A DNA stretch of 6,620 nucleotides from CAZLNO01 sp964561005 (GTDB lineage Bacteria; Pseudomonadota; Alphaproteobacteria; Kiloniellales; Rhodovibrionaceae), in the NCBI GenBank assembly GCA_964561005.1, contig CAZLNO010000150.1:1-6620 (forward strand), in the 5' to 3' direction. Below the pieces are notes generated by a model. That model was not told the origin of the DNA and ran no database searches. It worked only from the letters and a program-made list of their open reading frames with translations. Shown in pieces: positions 6,576 through 6,620 of this stretch. The position numbers and the translations under genes are program-made. Numbering within the stretch: the first letter of the stretch is position 1; each line of letters starts with the position of its first letter.

Positions 6576-6620
6576 CGAGCCCAACGGGTTCGGTTCATCC
6601 CCACGCGCGTGGGGAACACG
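6530..6620 (-). CRISPR. Leader-distal end of a type I-E CRISPR array (continues right)
   Basis: Two 29-base repeats, 6530-6558 and 6591-6619, flank one 32-base spacer (6559-6590); base 6620 begins the next spacer. The 61-base period and the repeat form (CGGTTCATC start, GGGGAACAC end on this strand) are those of type I-E. The repeat core, CCCCACGCGCGTGGGG, is a perfect 16-base palindrome and makes the Cas6e-type hairpin. Read on the - strand the repeat begins GTGTTCCCC and ends GATGAACCG, equivalent to the E. coli repeat ending ATAAACCG that gives the crRNA 5' handle, so transcription is leftward. The leader should be beyond the right edge. No cas gene is in the window, so subtype rests on repeat form and spacing alone. 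Confidence 0.92.

Noticed and set aside
3766..6576. A 936-codon open frame on the - strand, antisense to the dehydrogenase gene
   Set aside because: It is a codon-phase shadow of a GC-rich gene: stops are rare in that frame, the translation is rich in repetitive Val/Arg/Leu/Ala with no domain, while the + strand frame has full family motifs. It also runs through the CRISPR trailer.

Overview
The window is very GC-rich, with tightly packed genes and proteins of proteobacterial type. A halotolerant or environmental alphaproteobacterium (Rhodospirillales-like) is my best guess, but that is inference from composition and gene families; no rRNA or marker gene is present. All four protein genes lie on the + strand.

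Layout. Bases 1-1194 are the 3' two-thirds of a ClC-type chloride channel/antiporter gene with a C-terminal pair of CBS domains; its start lies left of the window. It overlaps by 14 bases the start of a 369-aa periplasmic substrate-binding protein of the polyamine-type (PotD/PotF, COG0687) superfamily (1181-2290). No permease or ATPase gene is visible next to it. A 230-base gap with a plausible sigma70 promoter and small hairpins leads to a 291-aa DUF2189 inner-membrane protein (2521-3396). A 492-base gap without a convincing gene follows; it carries a twin-hairpin REP-like element and a GC-rich hairpin. Then comes a large 855-aa flavoprotein of the dimethylglycine/sarcosine dehydrogenase family (3889-6456): an FAD-binding oxidase domain fused to a GcvT-like tetrahydrofolate domain. 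The key catalytic residues are present, but the flavin-attachment motif is unusual.

From 6530 the window enters a CRISPR array: two 29-base repeats of type I-E kind flank one complete 32-base spacer, and the array runs off the right edge. Repeat orientation puts transcription on the - strand, so this is the old, leader-distal end. A single change in the last repeat, which breaks its hairpin, agrees with that. Leader, and possibly cas genes, would be to the right.

The genes do not form one obvious pathway. The ClC and substrate-binding genes look translationally coupled. The dehydrogenase is a one-carbon/methylamine catabolic enzyme with its own leader region. The main points for follow-up are the CRISPR terminus with an imperfect direct repeat straddling its last repeat, the altered flavin motif, and the ClC/binding-protein coupling. 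I found no clearly new multi-gene system in this window.
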